From positions 11,592,094 through 11,623,872 of the forward strand of contig NC_049995.1 in NCBI RefSeq assembly GCF_000003815.2: 31,779 nucleotides of DNA, read 5' to 3'. Position 1 is the first letter of the stretch, and each line of letters begins with the position of its first letter. Below the pieces are notes generated by a model, which saw nothing but the letters and a program-made list of their open reading frames with translations, was not told where the DNA came from and searched no databases. Positions 9,251-19,042 of this stretch are shown here, piece after piece. Source of the DNA: Branchiostoma floridae. Taxonomy: Eukaryota > Chordata > Leptocardii > Amphioxiformes > Branchiostomatidae. The translations under genes were made by a program, and so were the position numbers.

Positions 9251-9508
9251 TGGTACTGCGGCACACGCAGGGGGTTACAGTATACACAGGGACAGCTAGG
9301 ACAACTCAGCGAGTCTTTACACCATTTACTTGTACCAGGATCCACGTCCTTTAGTAAGTTAGCTACTAGTACAGTGGACTTCATATACGGTGCATAAGAA
9401 ATCCACAGGTTTACGATGAGATGGTCAACGCTTGCATGTTAAAAAAAACCCTTTCCTACCCTCACGATCTGTTCACGTTTTCTACTGCCCTGTCGTCAGA
9501 TTCTATTG

Positions 9509-10457
9509 CAGAGGCGGCGGCACCATTTTTTAGTTGTGGGGGCAAAAATTTCTCATATCACTAAATCGAGGGCCGAAGGCCCGAGGTGTCGCGCCAGAGG
9601 CGCGACCCTTCTAGGGGGGTCCGGGGGCATGCCCCCCCCGGAAAAATTTCAAATCTAAACCCTCTGAAACGCTATTTCCTGTATTTTGAGGGGCAAATTT
9701 TGCTGCCAGACTAAGCTAACTTCAATGGCATTTCTATCAAAAATACACATATTTTTAGCTTTAGTTATTGAGGGCGACACCCCCAACATATTTTCACCAT
9801 CTCGAGCGGCGAAGGTACGAGCCGTTGCAAGGTAGGTTCTTGAAATTTTTGAAATCTAGACCCTCTGAAACGCCATTTCCTGTATTTTGAGGGACAAATT
9901 TTGCAGACAGACTAAGCTGAATTTAATTAAACTTTTAGTAGAGAAAACGATTTTTGAGGGCGACGACCCACGCACCAACATATTTTGCACTACGTCGTCG
10001 TGAGCCCCGAAGACGCAAGCCGCCGCAAGGGAGTTTTGGAGAAATTTTTAAATCAGGACACATTGAATGCCATTTCCTGCATTTGAGGGGAACATTTTGC
10101 TTGTAAACAAATCTAAGTTTGATAATGAAATTTCTACTAGAAAAAGGTCGTGGGGGACGACGCTCCGGTAGCATTTTCCCACCATGTCCAGTGCCGACGG
10201 CGCGAATCTTCACAAGGGAGGTCCTTTGAAATTTTTAAATCTGGACCCTCTGAAACGTCATTTCCTGCATTTTCAGGGCCAGATTTTGCCAGTAGACTAG
10301 CGAGATTTGATGAAATTTCCATTAGTGAAAATATACACAAGGGTTTCAGCTTGATTTTGAGTGTTTCAGCTTATTTTATCGTGGGGGCGACGCCCCCACG
10401 ACCTATTTTTTTGTGGGGGCGGCCGCCCCCACTGCCCCCATGGTGCCGCCGCCACTG
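9509..10457. mobile_element. Non-autonomous TIR element with four internal ~200-bp units
   Basis: The ends are inverted copies of CAG(A/T)GGCGGCGGCACCAT (9509-9526, and 10457 back to 10440). Each is flanked by the direct repeat TATTG (9504-9508 and 10458-10462), a 5-bp target-site duplication. Inside, a unit marked by CCCTCTGAAACGCCATTTCC, TGTATTTTGAGGG and AAATTTTGC starts near 9660, 9861, 10059 and 10246. Each is followed by a GC-rich GGGGGCGACGCCCCC-like palindromic part and a CGCAAGGGAGGTT-like tail. No transposase frame is present. CAG-starting ends recall hAT-like elements, but the 5-bp duplication does not fit their usual 8 bp, so the superfamily is open. Confidence 0.75.
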
Positions 10458-10462
10458 TATTG

Positions 10463-11139
10463 AAAGCTAAGCGTTACAGTTCGAAACAGCACCGATTAAC
10501 TGGTTTCCTGGTCCAAACTCCGACAAGCCCCTGCACTCAAACAAACAGTTTGGACTAAATGCTAGGCTAAAATATCACTGTCAATTAGCTTGGTTTTGAA
10601 AACTTTAATAGCAAACCCACGACCACCAATACATGTTGTATATGATGACACTTTTCTATTTTCTTACCTCAGGGAGCTTAGCTTAGTTGATACACAATGC
10701 CGTGGAACTCCTTTTCTGAGACAGGGGTCGCTTAGAAAAAGGAAGAACTTCAAGAAGAAGACAAAAACGGCTCAAGACTTGAGGAGGTACCAAAGACGAC
10801 CCGTAACCTTGTGGACAGGAAATGGCAAAGCGCCGACCCGAAAGTATATGCTGGATGGCGGTCAAACTCTTTTACCTGATTACCCAACAAATGTACACAC
10901 TTAAACTGATTTAACAGGGTCAATATTGTTGATTGTCCTTGATACTAGATCGATGTGTGAAGGCTTCTGTCTCCAACTAAACTACCTACATACCAAAATC
11001 AAATGCAAATCATTTAAGAAAAGTGAGGGATAAGATTCGCAAACATTCAAAAGTTAAGTTGATATTATAATTCTTTTCCACTGAAATTTCCTTTGTTGTT
11101 TGCGCTTACGACATTCTTATCTTTATTACCTATCATTAT
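10463..11139. other. Non-coding, no supported gene
   Basis: A 104-aa plus frame (10590-10904) with a Lys/Arg-rich middle was considered. It has no recognised domain and no codon signal strong enough to call. The rest is AT-rich. Confidence 0.3.
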
Positions 11140-12790
11140 CACCTCGGATAACCGCACACTTCGGTCAATTGCACGGAATCCTAAATTCTTAAGTTCCAAA
11201 CCGGTGTGACAGCGTTCTCGCCCCCCCCTCCCCGTGATCTCGCCCCCCCGGGGGCGAAATCACTAGCGATCTCGCCCCCCCGGGGCGAAATCACTAGCGA
11301 TCTCGCCCTCCCCGGTTAGTGATTTTGCCCCCCTACCTCGCCCCCCTTTAGCGATTTCGCCCCCCCCCCCCCCAAAAACGGGTTTACATGATATTTTAGA
11401 AGTTGATTGGTGTAAATTAGACAATGCAGTTTCAGAATGATATAAGTACACGAATTTGATACATAACTCCATCCATTGTATCAATATTAACGTAAGTACA
11501 TGGCAATAAGATAGTTGAACTTGTTTCAGACAAGGAGGGTTGGGTCCCTTGTATTCCCTTTATTGCATGTACCTGAGTCTCGACATGAGATATATTTCAT
11601 TGTATTCACCTGTCCTCAAGCAACCTATATATCTCCAATATGAAGTCTCTATTATGAATTGACCACAAAAGAACTATGTCATGTCTTTATTGATTATGCA
11701 AATAAGGTATTCATTAGAATAATGCACATTTTGGTGTATGCACCTGGCCAATGGGTATCTTCACCTTAAATATGACTGTTTTTTCTAATATTTAGAAACT
11801 GGTACGTTATATGCACCAACCCTATGGATATCTTCACCTCCAATATGACTGTTTTTCTAGTATTTAGGAACTGGTGTTTTACCCGTGTTTCTTAAGACTG
11901 GTACTTAACCAGTTTTTTGTAGCATTTAGCAACAGGCATATGAACTTGTTCGTAGATAGTGTTTATAATGAGAAACTATTATTCACGTGTGTTTTTCTTA
12001 GTGCTTTGGAAATGTTTTCTGCACAAGAAAGAAAATACTGTGACAAATTGAAAACATATAACTGACGTATTCCGTACCATAGACGGTGTTGATTTAAACG
12101 TTTACATTAGCATTGTTTTCTATGCCACCGCTGCCACGCCAGCTGCAAAAAAATGTCCTTTCAATGTAGTGTTTGCACCGAACAAGGTATGACATCTAAC
12201 GGTAATAAGGTGCCATATAGGTACCAGGTAACACACCAACTATGTTACTCCCAGGTGCAGTATAGTACCAGGTAGCGCACCTAATATGTAGTAACCAGCT
12301 GCTCTTAAGACCCCTCCGAGGAATACTAGTAATGTTCTGGGGGGGGGGGGCGAAAACGCTAAAGGGGGGCGAAAACGCTAGTGATCTCGCCCCCCGGGGG
12401 GCGAGATCGCTGGGGGGGCGAGATCGCTGTCACACCGGCTCCCATTCACTCCATTTTTATTGACTTCGCTTATCTGCACGATGAAAAGTCACCAATGCCG
12501 GATAATTGCACAAACATTCGCAAAACATCATATTGACTAAAAATGCGAGCTAAAATTCGACATACGCGTTAAAACAAGCCGCTAACTGCTATGCCTGTGA
12601 AAAGACGCAATACCGGCAATATGTATGAAAGGAAAGCGATGTTGTGGGGAGCCGTGTTCAGGTCACGGGAGGGTCGGCACCATAAAAAGATGCGCCCACT
12701 AAAGGCCATCATATCATTGCAAGCCATTCAGAGGTTCCTTAGTTATTGCTGCGAAAATAGGTACGCAGAAACATACAAATAAAAAAAGAT
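11140..12790 (+). mobile_element. Possible pogo/Tigger-like DNA transposon remnant, split by an insertion
   Basis: The left part (11140-11200) has CCTCGGATAACCGCACACTT and GGTCAATTGCACGG, the style of Tigger/pogo termini. To the right of the inserted C-tract element (from 12439), related strings recur (TTCGCTTATCTGCACGATG, CCGGATAATTGCAC). A 63-aa frame at 12591-12782 then starts MPVKRRNTGN and carries AIQRFLS, weakly like the N-terminal helix-turn-helix of pogo-type transposases. The frame is short and ends in a TAA at the start of an A-rich run. This reading rests on motif style only. Confidence 0.3.
11201..12438. mobile_element. TIR element with iterated C-tract subterminal repeats
   Basis: The ends are inverted: CCGGTGTGACAGCGTTCTCG at 11201-11220, and CCGGTGTGACAGCGATCTCG read back from 12438. 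Both then run into CCCCCCC. Inside each end the motif AGCGATCTCGCCCCCC or AGCGATTTCGCCCCCC is repeated several times in both orientations (11215-11375 and 12340-12430), with palindromic CCCCCCGGGGGG junctions. The AT-rich middle has no transposase. It does have an ~80-bp direct repeat (TATCTTCACCT, AATATGACTGTTTTT near 11755 and 11828). No target duplication is obvious. Homopolymer lengths here may contain assembly error. Confidence 0.65.
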
Positions 12791-13351
12791 ACACCTCCAT
12801 ATTTAATTTAACGTTAGATAATTACACATTTCCCTTTGTACATTTACACAGAAATATCCATATCCCAATGCCAAATTGATACTTTGAAAGCTGGCGACTC
12901 AAATCAGGTTTCCTTCATGACCTGTTGTCTGGTTTTGCTATATTTGTACTGAAAGTACATATACATATGTGCATGTTGTAACGGCAACCTTGCTGGTTTG
13001 GTAAGGAAAGATTAGAAGTATGAGTTGAAACGTGTCACACACTGTCTAAATCACGCCACTGTAAATACAACATATGTAAATCTCCCTGGTAATCATGACC
13101 ATCAAGAATGGTGGACAGTACATAATGTTTTGTGGTGACCCCCATCTAGACCCATCTCACGTCGGCTTGTTGACTATTCACAAAAGAGGTCTAGGAATGA
13201 AGTTTCCAGACTAATCTCCTGTTGTGACCTTCCCTTTTTGCTAGCTATTGGATTATTAAGTCACATATTAGGTAACAGAGCTCAACTTTTTGTCCTAAAG
13301 AAATGTCCTAAATTTTTTGATGAGTGTATGCAGAAATCAGTCTAAAATTAG
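12791..13351. other. Non-coding, no feature recognised
   Basis: AT-rich sequence without open frames, inverted repeats or arrays that I can see. Confidence 0.3.
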
Positions 13352-13396
13352 CACACACACACACGCGCACACACAGACACACAGACACACACACAT

Positions 13397-13430
<34 letters not shown>

Positions 13431-13441
13431 GCGCGCGCGCA
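13352..13441. repeat. CA/GT microsatellite with a CG-alternating end
   Basis: A run of CA dinucleotides has scattered CG and GA steps (13352-13428) and ends in CGCGCGCGCGCGCAC. Alternating purine-pyrimidine of this type can adopt Z-DNA. The 66-aa frame through it (His/Thr-rich) is an artefact of the repeat. Confidence 0.9.
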
Positions 13442-13446
13442 CATGG

Positions 13447-14255
13447 AAAAGGAACTCAACATCTATTGAGAAAGATGGAAAGATCCTTCCTTTTCCTGTC
13501 TGGCGAATAAAAGGCCCCGGATAACCGCAATAACGAATGGTGACTCCCAGACAATCTTTAGATTGAATGATTTATCCGGTATGCTGTATAGACAGACTTA
13601 TTAATGGGAACTTCCCAACACGCCGTTGTGTGGACTCGAAACACGATCAACTGCGTCAAAGGCAAATTCTTGCAGTTTTGGACCCTTTTTCGATGTAAAT
13701 TTTTGCTGGTACATGGTACTTAGTTACATATAAATCAAACTTAGCCAAAACACCAGTACCATACTTCAGTGTAAAAGCTACAAACTGAAAACGTCATGTC
13801 ATTTTTTCTATTCAAAGTATAATCGACGTTGTCTGGATCCTTGTGGATCAACGTTAAGATTTTATCATACTACGGTCGATGAAGTTTGTTGGTATTTGCA
13901 TATATTTCCAGCCAGGAAAAATAACTCCACATCGATTGTGAAATATGGAAAGTTACTGTCCTAAGTAAATACCATTTTCCGCCCGGCTTGTGAAGGGTGT
14001 AAGTACATTTTGTAATTCATTTTCTGACCGAAATAATGAAGGAAGGAAGGCCGTTATGGAGAAGGGTGGCTAGAAAGACGATTTCCCAGTGCCCTAAGGC
14101 AATATCCGATCGATGTGCAGTGCAGACACATTAGTGAGAACTTTCCTTCAAACCATTTTATAGTTCAAAACATGATAAACTGTTGGGAAGACCGATCTTG
14201 TGGTTTTGACCTTGATTCGATGTAGTTTTTTTGCTGGTATCTAGTCACATATAGA
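13447..14255 (+). repeat. Decayed segmental duplication, ~473 bp offset
   Basis: Copy A (about 13447-13745) and copy B (about 13920-14255) share a series of matched blocks in the same order. These are AACTC(A/C)ACATC.ATTG with GAAA.ATGGAAAG; TTATTAATGGGAACTTCC versus CATTAGTGAGAACTTTCC; CGAAACACGATCAACTG versus CAAAACATGATAAACTG; and CTTG..GTTTTG.ACC..TTCGATGTA followed by TTTTTGCTGGTA and AGT(T/C)ACATAT. It could be two copies of an old transposon. No gene is visible. Confidence 0.5.
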
Positions 14256-14288
14256 GTCGTAAGTCGTTATTAGAACATGTTATCATAA

Positions 14289-14462
14289 GTTCACCTTTAT
14301 TCGCGGGGTAACCTATATTCGTCAGGGTATGTAGGGATATCAGGTTGAAGGACGGTGTTTTCAAATTTCCATGTTTCCGAAGAAGATTGCACTTGATTCC
14401 TAAATACCCTGTTTTTGAAAACGAAAAAAACGAATATAGGTTAACCGCGGATAAAGGTGAAC
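14289..14462. mobile_element. MITE-like palindromic element, copy 1
   Basis: The left end GTTCACCTTTATTCGCGGGG and the right end read in reverse, GTTCACCTTTATCCGCGGTT, continue as inverted repeats through TAACCTATATTCGT. Arms are about 33 bp and AGGGTATGTAGG / CCTAAATACCCT pairs further in. TAA lies on both sides (14286-14288 and 14463-14465), so a 3-bp target duplication is possible. A shared outer TAACG(T/C)TA may mean the true ends lie a few bases further out. No coding capacity. Confidence 0.65.
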
Positions 14463-14520
14463 TAACGTTAGACGCAGAACTCCGATCTCCCCGGTTCAAA
14501 CCTTGTCATGCTAACACTAA

Positions 14521-14722
14521 CTCACCTTTATTCGTTGGGTAACCTAAATCCGTTGCTTTTAAATGCAGGGTACGTAGGCACATCAAGTCGACAGGTGATA
14601 GTTTTAAACTGCAATATCCTGAAAATATTGCAATTTGAAAGTAACGTCCGTCGACTTGATATCCCAAAATACCTTGTTTTTAAAAACAACAGATATAGGT
14701 AACTCAACGGATAAAGGTGAAC
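14521..14722. mobile_element. MITE-like palindromic element, copy 2 (almost fully self-complementary)
   Basis: The ends match copy 1 (CTCACCTTTATTCGTTGGGT, and GTTCACCTTTATCCGTTGAG in reverse). Pairing continues inward: ACATCAAGTCGAC with GTCGACTTGATAT, and TGCAATAT with ATATTGCA, leaving a loop of only a few bases (CCTGAA). The flanks are TAA and TAG. The element lies only about 60 bp from copy 1 in the same orientation. Short open frames in it are chance. Confidence 0.65.
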
Positions 14723-14730
14723 TAGCGTTA

Positions 14731-15490
14731 CCGATCTTAGCTCCTTGGGAAAGGCATTTCACACAAATTTTCTCACACCACACAGGGGTAAGAATAATTA
14801 CCTGCCTTCTGTTTTAGAGGTAAAATGCAGTGAATGAGAGGGTTCGTCTCTGCCTTCCAATGCACCTTTCTCACACGGCGGCCATGATAGATCGAAAACG
14901 AGGTCAATGAGGCTAGGCAAACAGACAAATTTCTAAATCAGCTCCCATTTAGCTTTCCCCTAAACCACACAGATTTTCACAATGTAAAATCAAATATTAT
15001 ACTTAGTACATTATAACTAGTGTTATTTACTACGAGATGTAGCAATTTAGAGTAGCGTAGACTGATCCCATGATGCAAAATAAAATAAAACATAATAATG
15101 CAAATATCTGACAAACATGCGGTCATTTTCTTATACGTCAATTCCCTAATTGCCTCGTTCTTTGAACTGCTAATTATGATGAACAGCATAAGGCTTTTGT
15201 TTGCCACATTGGCCTCGCATGGAAAAAGTTGTATACTGTGCCCTACATACGGACAAAGTGGATACCAACCCACTGCGAGTACGGCTTCAAAATTCTCTGG
15301 GAATACCGTTACCTTTTTTGTCATATAACGTTACATTCAGATAAAAGAGCTCAATTTACAGGGAATGGACAGCTTCTGTCCTGATGTATCAAAGTTCTGT
15401 CCTAAATACTCTCCCAGCCACTCTGTGACATGTTTTGGTGTAAATACAGTTCCTCTTCTGTTGAAGAGAAGGCCCAGGGGAAGGTAATAC
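14731..15490. other. Non-coding region upstream of the receptor locus
   Basis: Opposite-strand open frames of 76 and 115 aa lie near 14977-15328. They show no domain and no codon bias, so I do not call them. A GAGCTCAA...TGTCCTAAA block near 15350-15400 resembles one near 13280-13312, hinting at an older repeat shared with the duplicated region. Confidence 0.3.
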
Positions 15491-15497
15491 GGGAAGT

Positions 15498-15800
15498 GAC
15501 TGGACGTCTTCCAGACAAGTTAACAGTACCTTAAGGCTGGACGTCTCGTAGACAAATTAACAGTACCTTAAGGCTGGACGTCTTTCAGGCAAGTTAATAG
15601 TACCTTAAGGCTGGACGTCTCGTAGACAAATTAACAGTACCTTAAGGAAGTGACTGGACGTCTTCCAGACGAGTTAACAGTACCTTAAGGCTGGACGTCT
15701 CGTAGACAAATTAACAGTACCTTAAGACTGGACGTCTTTCAGGCAAGTTAATAGTAACAAAAGGCTGGACGTCTCCCAGACAACTTAACACTACCTTAAG
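15498..15800 (+). repeat. 37-bp minisatellite with higher-order ABCB-ABCD structure
   Basis: Eight units begin (G)GCTGGACGTCT or GACTGGACGTCT at 15498, 15535, 15572, 15609, 15652, 15689, 15726 and 15763. Variants in the middle sort them as A (TTCCAGACAAG), B (CGTAGACAAA), C (TTCAGGCAAG, with TAATAGTA) and D (CCCAGACAAC). The order is A B C B, then A B C D. The 154-bp higher-order period is marked by GGAAGTGACTGG at the start of each block. The array ends 122 bp before the candidate TATA box of the LRR gene. Confidence 0.9.
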
Positions 15801-15921
15801 GGGATACCGGGTGATTTATCCGGTGTAGAGGACGCTGGTCTTTCCTGGTCTAATGTATAAACTCCAGACAATATCCTTTCCAACTACAACTACTTTGAGA
15901 CCGGACCTCGTGCCGCGGCTG

Positions 15922-15960
15922 TATATAACGGTGTACGGAGTGAGTGCCGAAGCAGTCTGC
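15922..15960 (+). promoter_or_regulatory. Candidate TATA core promoter of the LRR receptor gene
   Basis: TATATAA at 15922-15928 sits in a GC-richer context (TGCCGCGGCTGTATATAACG). A start about 30 bp downstream would fall near AGCAGTC at 15951-15957. The LRR start codon is 720 bp further on, so a leader intron is likely. A candidate acceptor CCACCAG lies at 16657-16663, but I see no strong donor between 15960 and 16050. Confidence 0.4.
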
Positions 15961-16680
15961 TACAAATCGGTGACAACGTAACTTTGCTTTCTGCACATGC
16001 CATGGAGCAAGATGACCAGGTTTTCTAGCTTTTACTTATCTAAAACTTTCCTTTACAACTAAATTAATAACGTATTGTAGAGATTTTATTCAATTTTTGC
16101 TTAGTGGTAGTGTTTTATATTAGATATTGAACAGTAGATTGCGTAGATTCCATTGTTTTTGTGACTCATGGATAGTGCAAACCTACATCTGTTGAGAGCT
16201 AGAAAGTTTGTGGCTAAACATGTGACCACGACCAGGAGTATTCCACTGTGGAACGTGGCAGATGGTTAAGAAGAAGCGACGATAGCTTACAAAATGTAAC
16301 CATGTCAAAAATTTGTTATCTAGCGATTTACAGAGAAACTATAGACGGGTAACTACAGGTTACCCTGGTACCCTGGTTGGCCAAATCGCGTGTCCCATTT
16401 ATTTATATGTTTATATTTGTCTACAAGACTCCGGGATGGCCGAATAGTAAAAGGGTACTTTGGCCAAGTTAGGAACAAAAGCCTAGCCTATTGGTCTAGG
16501 AGTGAACTGTCCGGCCGGATAGCTGATAGCTGGATAGACTGCAAAAGACTTAGGTCCTCTGGCAGCTTAATTTGGTCAAATTCTTATCTTTTTTCATCCA
16601 CCTGATGCGTCAGTTTGTTTAGAGAACAGTGCCTTATATTTTCATGCTTCATATTACCACCAGTTCCTTGTCTATAATCA
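15961..16680 (+). other. Likely 5' leader or intron of the LRR gene
   Basis: No conserved frame is seen. GGGATGGCCGAATAG at 16434-16448 resembles the 5' end of a tRNA (Leu/Ser type) and fits the RNA polymerase III box A. A GGTCAAATTC at 16574 is one base short of a box B. This may be the decayed head of a tRNA-derived SINE. Confidence 0.3.
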
Positions 16681-19042
16681 ATGGGGATTCGGGTGATAAT
16701 TGTTCTTGCCTTGGCGGCTTGCATTGCCCTGATCCGAGGCTGTTTTCCCAACTGCACAGTAGCAGACATTGAGAGCTGCATTTACGATGATCTATCATGG
16801 TATAGACAACTACATTACATATACAACCCCCCTGCAAACGTGAAGGACTCTCCGTTACACAGGTCGTGTATCTTGTGCACAGAACCAACAGAACCTTCAG
16901 CTGACTTGCATGTGGCCAGTGTTTCATACGATAGAGGTAGTCCCTTGTTAGCTGTGAGGGGCCATTCATTTGGAGTGTTATCAGTACAAGCGCTTGGTTC
17001 CTGTAATATCACTAGAGTAAGATACCTTAGCCTTATTGAAGGAGGTATCACAGACTTGGAACCGGAGAGTCTTGGTGCGTTTCTGAGGTTGCAGCTTTTG
17101 GCCATAGATTACAACAACTTGACTCACATCAAGAAAGATTGGTTCACAGAGTTAAAACCTCCGAATGAACTGCTTATGCTGTCTTTGTCACACAATAATA
17201 TCTTAGACATTGAGCCCAAAAGCTTTGCAGGGCTTACGTCATTAGGAAGATTGATACTAGAACATAACCTGTTACGGTTTGCTAGTCCTGAATGGTTCCG
17301 GGGGTTAACGAATTTGATCACACTTAACCTGGCCTCCAATCGTCTAGAGAGTCTCCCACGGGACGTGTTTGTGCCCCTTGTCAAACTAAAGATGTTGGAC
17401 TTGAGATACAATGATTTCTTATGCCTGCCCAAGGATATCATTTGGCTACAGAAGAATCGTTTTACGTACTACAGTCTTGGTGGAAATAAGTTGTTTGGTG
17501 TGCATGGTCGACTTCACCAAACAATTAAATGGGAAGCCATTGTGATGTCAGATTTGTCTTGGGCACAGGTTAGGGTTACAGGTCTTAGCAATTGCACGCA
17601 CTTTACACGTGATAAGCACGCAGAGAACACGTGGCTACATTACGATCACACGTGGACACAAGGCGTGGAGCTCAAGGTGAATTATGACTTTGGCTGTGGA
17701 CTACAAAGTTACGGCAAGGAGGAAGTAACGGAAAGCAAGGCCTCTCGGTCTTCGTACGTCGTCATGGCCGTGATGGAAGGGAACCACAAGGGACACAAGA
17801 AAACCGTCACTTTCTGGTGCAAGCGGTTTTGGTTGGGCACAGAAACGGCCAGTGTAAACCTCGCCTGGAACAAAGAATCTACCATACAGCTTTCTGCCTT
17901 TACTGAGAAGAAAAACGACAAGACGTCACTTGTGGTTTCGTATATAGTCAATCCCGCCTCACCTATCAATAAGGTCGTCTCAGGTGGCGAGAAGATGATA
18001 CAGAAGAATGTGACGTGCGTTCTCTTTAGCGGAAAGGAGACATTCAGGTCTTCCTTCGTCGTTACAAGGCCAGAAGAGTCGGACACTAACGTATGCCAGA
18101 CTAGCGGAGATCAAGTTCGGACCAACAACACTGGTTCTGCCGTCGATGGACCAGGGAAGAGTAACAAAACGGTCGGCAACAAGACAGCTGATATCGGGGA
18201 CAACAAAGACGTGAATCTGACGATGAAGAACAGCACGGAAATTTATGTCAACGTAAAGCCAACTCGCCTGGACACGGCGACAACAACACGACCTCTGCTC
18301 AACCAAGGCCGACGTGAGGTGCCATTAACTATCATTCTGTCGGTCTCCGCGGGGGTAATTGTTGTGAGCGCAGTAGTTCTCATCTTCCTGGTGAAGAAGT
18401 GGCGTCCCCGTCGTCATGACGACCAGACCACTGAGGAGAATCACGAGAACTCCGGTGAGATACCCACAATCGATCATTCAGCCCGGTCTGTGATCTCTAT
18501 CAGCCGTTGGGTGATACCAACTGGTGACCATGACAACGACGGGGGTGCAACCGCTGATGGTCCAGCCTATTGGGAAATTCCAGACGACGGCTACTTCAAC
18601 TTTAACAACCCTGGATATCAATATCGGCGCTCCTCGCTGCCAACAGACGAGAATTCCTACTGGCAGATTCCAGACGAGTACTACAACTACCAGAACACCC
18701 CACGGCAAGCGAACTGGCGCCCGTCCTCCCTGCCTCTAACGTTTAACGTCAGGTATGAAAACGTCGTCCAGGAAGAGAACGTTGAACGCTGGGAGTGGCA
18801 GCCGTCTGACCTTGATGCTCAAGACGAAGACGAGGACGTCACTACTTTCTACGCAGCAGGAGCGGAGGTAGCGCTTCCCGAAGTAAGAAGGATAAGAAAT
18901 GGACATTCCAACTACGGAATCCAGCTGTCTAGATCCATGTTGGACCTACATAGAGGTGGGGAAACCACAGAAGAACACAGACGTCATCAGTGGAAGATTT
19001 CGGTCAAGACGCAAAATCCTCTGGCAGAAGGGGCCTATGGCA
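16681..19042 (+). CDS. LRR type I transmembrane receptor, single exon, 3' end lost in gap
   Basis: A probable cell-surface receptor; 787 residues are visible before the gap. Residues 1-20 are a signal peptide (MGIRVIIVLALAACIALIRG). Residues 21-110 form a Cys-bearing N-terminal cap region. About six LRRs follow at 112-250, with repeats such as LLMLSLSHNNILDIEPKSFA. No standard Cys-rich LRRCT is seen. The region 280-475 has paired Cys (VTFWC at 380, NVTC at 446), perhaps an Ig-like or other beta fold, and then a Thr/Asn-rich stalk. About ten N-glycosylation sequons lie outside. The membrane helix is at about 548-571, followed by KKWRPRRH. The tail carries two related blocks, YWEIPD (630-635) and YWQIPD (660-665), each followed by clustered Tyr and then RSSLP / PSSLP. 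It also has an NPGY (643-646, NPXY type), YENV (692-695, Grb2-SH2 type) and an acidic DEDEDV stretch. Ligand and pathway are unknown. The tail suggests Tyr-phosphorylation signalling and endocytosis, by inference. Confidence 0.85.

Noticed and set aside
13324-13524. His/Thr-rich 66-aa frame
   Set aside because: Translation of the CA microsatellite.
14977-15328. Opposite-strand 115-aa and 76-aa frames
   Set aside because: No domain or codon bias, and both strands open equally in AT-rich sequence.
15498-15800. CRISPR-like array
   Set aside because: There are no unique spacers; units are head-to-tail minisatellite copies. The same holds for the other arrays in the window.
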